From Limnoperna fortunei (taxonomy: Eukaryota; Mollusca; Bivalvia; Mytilida; Modiolidae), in contig OX104123.1 in assembly GCA_944474755.1 (NCBI GenBank), forward strand, positions 14,698,275-14,762,274: a stretch of DNA of 64,000 nt, written 5' to 3'. Under the pieces are notes generated by a model that saw only the letters and a program-made list of their open reading frames with translations, was not told the origin of the DNA and ran no database searches. This document shows, one piece after another, positions 58,148-64,000 of the stretch (within the stretch, counting starts at the first letter, position 1; each line of letters opens with the position of its first letter). The translations under genes were made by a program, and so were the position numbers.

Positions 58148-61100
58148 ATCAGAGGGCGCCCCCTTCTTTGTATAGCCTATAGTTTGTCAATTACAAAATA
58201 TATTTGTAAAAGGTTCGAATAGTTCATATTATATTTTTATCTAATATAAAGCTTATATTTTGATTTATAACTAATTTATAACAGAACACACCCCCCCTTT
58301 TCATTATGCCAATGTGACAACAGAAAACAAAAATACGCGAGATTTCATATTTTTTCACTACATATCATAATTATAGTCAAACGCGAAGTCTATAGCTTAT
58401 GCCCAGAACCTTCGCCGTAAGAAAACTTGTGCAACACAACTGCGTCCCTGGTATGGTTTGTGTTTAAACAACTTTCCCGCTGAAAACAAAGTCTACTTCA
58501 CGCGAGATTAAATTTTCGCGCTCACAACTGGTTTTCGGTTAAAAATTGCTAATTGACAGCCATGTTAAAGTTATTTTTACGGTGTCAGTAGAACCTGTCG
58601 TCTGCTTGCAAGATCGATTCCAGAACGCGAAGGGTAAAATTTGAAACGCACACACATAAGCGGTACACACATAGTGAAGCGAAAACGTGCACTTTACCTA
58701 TAAATATACTTTTATATTATTAATGCAAGCATTTTGAAGTTCCCCTTCAGTCTAAAACTAAAAGTAGAAGCTAAAAAATCCAATCTTTTTTCACAAAATA
58801 ACCCTAAAAATCATTAATCAGAATTTTACCAAAAAATAAAGGAAGCTTCAACACAGCAGTGTTCAATATACATTTTGTCATAAAGCATGCTATTAAAAAA
58901 CAATAAAAATTGTGTTGGTGATTAATTCTTATTATAATAGTGGATGGCCTTTTTGAATTTTAATACAACACAATTAATTGTAATCATCAATATTAGGGAG
59001 GTCACTCAAAAAATGAACATCATGGAATATTTGTCTTGTTTTGTTAACTTTAAAGACCTTAAAAAATGAGGAATTTAGCTGAAAAAATTTTGGAAATCGG
59101 TTGAGCGGTTCAAAAGTTATGACCATTTTAAGGGGCTGAAAAATGACCATTTTCCGATTTTTGCCTTAAGTACCAAATTTTGTCAATATTTGGAGTCAAA
59201 TTTTTTTGTTGCATTACAAAAGAAATATTGTTAATTTATTTATTTCTGTTGTGCTCTATTTTAGCTTTCAAATGAGTGGTAACTTGTGCATGTAAGTCAT
59301 ATTGAATGAAAATTATGAGCCAGTCTGCGAAATTAGCACAAGTCCGCTGGCCCCTGGCCAGTAAAAATCCTTTCGGGCAAGTGAAATTTTGATAAAATTT
59401 ATATTGAATATATAGGAGAAAATCCAAAAGTTCAGGATTCGGGCAAGTGAGTTGCAAATCCTAATTTCAAGCACTGTGAGCTGCCGAAAACTGTGAAAAA
59501 TGACTTTGGACTTAGTTTTTTTCAGTTGTGTGTCAACAACCGCCATGTCTGGACTAGCATGTTCTAGAGCAAAACTCTCACAAAGGGTTGAACCAGACAG
59601 ACTGAAAACTTGTATGCTGGCTAAAATAAGTCCATTTTATAGGAAATACTACTAATAATCAATATAAAATCATTATTTTTAAAATTATATTTAATTAATT
59701 TTCATTATTTAACTCTTCAAATTAATAGCGTCAATTTTTTGAAAAAAAATCACATTTTTGTTTATAAAAATTGGAAAAAAAATTCTAAAATTTTTTTAAT
59801 GATTGATTATTACAGAAAAACTATTTGTTTAACAGATATACTTGTCATTTTATGAATAAAAATTTTTTTATGAAAAATATTTTTATTTATGTGCATGTTA
59901 ATATATAATAATTCATGGGGTGCCATTAGAGAAAAAAGGTGAATGGTAGGGCTTTACCTCATATTTTTCTTATAAAACTGTTGTTAAAATTATATATATT
60001 ATGTGTATACAAAAATTATTTTCTTGCATCAGTCTGTCAAATAATTACTGAAAAATCTGTGCAAAATGTGTTTTTTTAGAACTTCTTCAAAAATCGTGAA
60101 AAATCCTGAAAATTCCATCATTTTACCTGTCAAAGAATAATGGAAAGTGGTATGTTCAAGTTTTTGGTATCATTTTTATTACTGAGCTGTAGCCTATCAA
60201 AGAAACATACAATACTTACTTTATCAAGTCACTGGTAAGACCTGCACTCCTGTTTATCAGCCCTCCACCAATTATTTAAAGTTAAAAAAAACTCAAATAT
60301 TTGCCCATTATCCTTAAAAATATTTTATTGAGCAATAAAACATTGCTTCAATTGCACAAATACACAATTTTAAAACAAAAAACTTGTTTTTTTCTAATAT
60401 TTCTAATAACTGCTACAATATCTTTAAAAAAAAAAGTTTTTTCTATGTTTTTAAAATTCAAAAAGAAATCCTGAAAGTTCATTGATTTTAAAAGTTGGCT
60501 TAAGGATAGATATCAAATGTTCATGTGTGTGGTATCATTTTGATGACAAAGATGTACCCTTTATATAAAATGTAAAATATTTACTTAATAAAGACAATAA
60601 AAATAACTTCATTCTTGAAAATCAGCCCTCTACCAAGTAAATTTGATTTCAAGAAAGTCTTATTTTTTCCTTTTTTTTCAAAATGACTGGTACTGACCAA
60701 CAGATCATTGGTTACGACAAATATCACATACATGTACTGCAGTACTATGAGACTAAGTTGCTATAAACAACATGGAAGGACTTTTAACAGTTTATGCAGA
60801 AAGAAGCTATTTGCTAGCAATATTTACTGTAAACTGAACATACACCTCTAGGATTAAGTGAAGTCATTGCCATTAATTAAGACGTGTATGCGCTTTAATA
60901 CATTTGGTTTTTTTCATCATGTTGTCAACAAGAAAGTAAAAAAGGATGTTCCAGTACAGTATGGTACAAGTATATTTAAAAAGTCTCTTTAAAGCAAAGT
61001 CTACTTACTTAAAAAGAACATATATTTGAAAAAATCATAGACAATAAAATGATAATGTAAAATGTTGATTAAACATTATAAAAGTTATTATTTATTATAT

Positions 61101-61857
61101 GTAATAAATTCCAAAATAACATGAACAATGGGTTTTAGTTACATGAAACTGATACAATTAAAACTAATATAATTATTATATAATTAAAATGTATGTTAAA
61201 AATAGTTCCGTTAAAATATGTGTTCTACATTTTATATCCATTCATATAGGAATTGTTTTGATGGTGTCACTGCAGTATTAATTTTATCAAAATTTTTGTT
61301 AAAAAGTTGGGAAAATGTAAACTTAATGTTGTTTGTTACATTATTTCAAGATTTTAATTTTGCTTAATTATACATTAATTTGAATTTTTTATATAACTTT
61401 ACTCTCCTTTTTACATTTTCCAAATAAATCCCTAAAAATAGAAGAAAACTGAAAAATATTCTTTAGCAATGTTGAATCGAAGTTCAACGTGTAAATAATG
61501 AAAACACACGAGTACCTCGAAAGAACACAATACAGAGAATCAATAAGACCAGAGTAATTCCAAATGAATTTAATTGCGTCATACAAATATCTGATTGGTT
61601 TGTCTTGTTGTCCGGTTGGGAGAATTTACCTAATTAATATTCATGAGTACTGTTAAACTCACTCGTTAATAAAATAAATAAATCGTGGAAGAACATAAAT
61701 ATCTTTTACAAAAAAGGTGCAAAATAAACATATTTTATGTGTATATAAAACGTCCAGATATTTCTATATATATTTTTTAATTTCTGGGTCAACCTAGTTT
61801 GACCCTAAGAATACAAGATTGTGTGCACCGACTTTAAAAGGTTAAGATGCAACTTAC
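58148..61857. other. Presumed intron, very AT-rich with diverged repeat modules
   Basis: 60100-60290 and 60455-60650 share the order AAATCCTGAAA, GGTATCAT, ATCAGCCCTC, ACCAA, so an old module of about 360 bp is duplicated. The stretch around 59080-59150 (GGTTGAGCGGTTCAAAAG) also looks repeat-derived. No exon recognised. Confidence 0.45.
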
Positions 61858-62328
61858 CGGTAATGATTGGCCTCCATGGCCGAGTTCCATCGTTGTAAGT
61901 CAGTTTGTTCGTCAATACATGAAGGTAAACGTCAGTAAAACCAATTTGACGAGGAGAACGTAATACACTTGCGAAAGTAATGGCGGATGAGAAGGTTACG
62001 GCGATCAAGAACGATAACCCTTCCCGCCTCCATTTCTGGTCAAAACCACGCCGATACCACCCAAATATCCAATCAAGTCCGCAAGCAGCTATTGTTAATT
62101 TTGTGAAACCAATGTTATTTGTGGAAAGAGAAAGGATTAAATTATCAAAATCCGATTGTGAGAACCTTACGGAAAGGCTGAAACGTATTTTTCGGCAAAT
62201 GTTTTTCAAAACTAGAAGACTTTTGCTAAATTTTAAGCCATAAATGATAAAAATCGGCCCAGTAACAGCTTGCGGAATTAATTTTGAAATCGGTATGTTT
62301 GTTGACACATAAAAATCGAGGCGGCCAT
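61858..62328 (-). CDS. Candidate first exon of a multipass membrane protein (TMEM135-like pattern), start frameshifted
   Basis: An open frame of 156 codons ends at the strong donor GTAAGTTGC. It includes GFTKLTIAACGLDWIFG, then WRREGLSFLIAVTFSS and TFASVLRSPRQIGF and VYLHVLTNKL: two hydrophobic segments separated by basic loops, in the order seen in TMEM135 family halves. The main frame has no ATG; a well-placed ATGGCCGCC at 62328 is one base out of frame, which one extra T in a T-run near 62315 would correct. It may be an assembly slip or a decayed gene. The family call is tentative. Confidence 0.45.
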
Positions 62329-63386
62329 TTTTTCGCTAAACGTCTCCACTTCAAAGACATAAATACAGCACTCAGTCGTTCCCATCGTCATAAAATCGAT
62401 ATAATTAGACAGATGAAGATCTTATCTTCTCATTCATATGTTTTTTTTATTCAAACAACAAGATTTAAAATAATTTCGAGCTATTTGAAGTTGGGGTAAA
62501 TTGCGAAAATTCGCCATCGCGAGAAAATTAATAACGTTACGATAAACGCATAGACGACCTCCCTATCAATATTGATGGAGTGCTGAAACAGAAAGAAGAA
62601 GAATAGCCTCAATAGGTGCATTTATTGAAGCAAACTGCAAGTGTATTTTGTGTTAATTTGTATAAACTAATATGTCAAAACCAAAAACTTTTGGGTCTTG
62701 AAGTTGAACATATTTTTAAAGCAAGACCAAAGAAAAGTTTTGTTTCAGTCTTCACGAAAGTTGCAACTGACATGCCTGACATTCAGTCCGCCCATCCATG
62801 TCCACCTTCCTGACCGAAATTTTCAATAAAACAGTACTCATGAAAAATTCAGTTATAAAATCTTTGTGTTTGAGATCACAAATTATTTGTTAAATCACTA
62901 CTTGATTTTAATTATTAGATACAGATAAAAAATTTTTTTATCAAAATCTCAATATATTTACATTTGAGTTTGATGTTAGGCAAAATTATAAGAAAGTCAA
63001 TGTTTCAATTGGGTTTTCGATCAAATCTATTTAACTTATTATCAATTAAAATTTTTAACATAGACCACAGTTAAAAATATTGATTGAAACATAGCAAGTA
63101 TTAAATATAATCAACCAATGTAATTACATTAAGAGTTTCTGAGTAGGATAATAATAAAATTAATCTCAACTATTTTCAATATATTTTCAAAATTCAAAAA
63201 CTCAGTTTGAAAATTAGAACAGCCTTCTTTATCTTCATTTTATTTGTAGATCAAAATTTGATTCCGGTCCTGATTTTGTATGACACCAGTTTATATATTA
63301 GAATAGATGCTTTGTCCATTCAAAATCCGTTATTATAATTAAAGGGGAATAACAATGGAATACCGGTGTCAAGTAAAATTAACACT
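62329..63386. other. 5' flank of the candidate membrane-protein gene
   Basis: AT-rich; no promoter motif or repeat recognised before the inverted-repeat element at 63387. Confidence 0.35.
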
Positions 63387-63973
63387 ATAGTCAATTTTAC
63401 CGATCATTCCGACGGGATTTTGCTTCGCAAAATGGAAAACTGCTACCGTGTTTGGTCGAGTTTAGGGTCCTTTAGTAGATCTTTTTTTCCACTTTTTGAA
63501 AGTAACAATTATTTTCCACAGTTAATCGGCTTTTTGACATTCGGCCGTTTTTTCGTTTAGCCAGATCGATTTTCCATAGGAAGTCAGCCATTTTTGTATC
63601 TTAAGGGGTCTAATGTTGTTTACAAACGATCGTCTGTTTTCGTAACGTACAATGGTATTCGGACAAACCGCGAGACTTTTCCCGCCTCGACTGCAGACGA
63701 CATTACCCGAAGGATTTCGAATAGACAACAATGGAATTTTCCTAACGTACACTTCCGTTCAAAACAAGGTCAAAATTTAGTATGGAAAATCGATCTGGCA
63801 AAATGAAAAAACGGCCACATTTCAAAAAGCCGATTAACTGTGGAAAATAATTGTTACTTTCAAAAAGTGGAAAAAAAGATCTACTAAAGGACCATAAACT
63901 CGACCAAACGCGGTAGCAGTTTTCCATTTTGTGAAGCAAAATCCCGTCGGAATGACACGGTAAAATTGACTAT
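63387..63973. mobile_element. Foldback-type element with about 192-bp inverted arms
   Basis: Arms 63387-63578 and 63781-63973 are inverted copies at roughly 95% identity (shared blocks ATTCCGACGGGATTTTGCTT, GATCTTTTTTTCCACTTTTT, GTTAATCGGCTTTTTG). The spacer is about 200 bp. ORFs in the arms are mirror images and not genes. No target duplication identified; the ends may extend further. Confidence 0.85.
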
Positions 63974-64000
63974 AATTTTGTGGTGCCTTTCGATTCAGTT

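Noticed and set aside
63366..63939. Mirror-image ORFs MENCYRVWSSLGSFSRSFF on both strands
   Set aside because: They are the two arms of the foldback element.

Overview
The window looks like animal nuclear DNA, most likely from a mollusc (a bivalve would fit). It is AT-rich and intron-rich, and it is crowded with tRNA-headed SINEs whose tail core resembles the V/Meta-type SINEs known from molluscs. It also holds several other dispersed repeat families and long minisatellites. Nothing prokaryotic (operon, rRNA, CRISPR) is visible. All calls come from reading the sequence by eye; no search or alignment was run.

Left half (1-28,085, minus strand): one gene fills this region. Eleven exons, each with AG/GT borders and with intron phases that agree at every junction, join into a 403-codon open frame. 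It encodes a class B1 (secretin-family) G-protein-coupled receptor, closest in pattern to parathyroid-hormone receptors. It has a signal peptide, all six hormone-domain cysteines and transmembrane helices 1 to the start of 7. The last exon or exons lie off the left edge; the splice acceptor for the next one is the first two bases of the window. The introns carry a 68-copy 32-bp minisatellite (intron 9), a 31-bp minisatellite (intron 1), retroelement debris and many SINEs. The 3' end of exon 4, including its splice donor, is present four times in tandem.

Middle (28-44 kb): a 59-bp satellite with a higher-order period of six units starts about 740 bp upstream of the receptor start codon. Beyond it lie SINEs, a roughly 384-bp retroposon with a 13-bp target duplication, a perfect 62-bp inverted repeat and AT-rich spacer. 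One candidate plus-strand terminal exon is seen at 40.46 kb.

44.8-48.7 kb: a 3,845-bp DNA element with CCCAGCAAACAA terminal inverted repeats and ACGTT-rich subterminal ends is inserted in a dispersed repeat, with a TT target duplication. It carries three exons that read as a degraded DUF4806-like domain, so it may be a transposon family bearing a host-type domain.

Right part (49-64 kb): 45-bp and 49-bp tandem arrays, a LINE 3' end, SINEs, AT-rich spacer, and two minus-strand exons (54.7 and 62.3 kb) of a possible multipass membrane protein with a TMEM135-like pattern. A large inverted-repeat element lies at the right edge.
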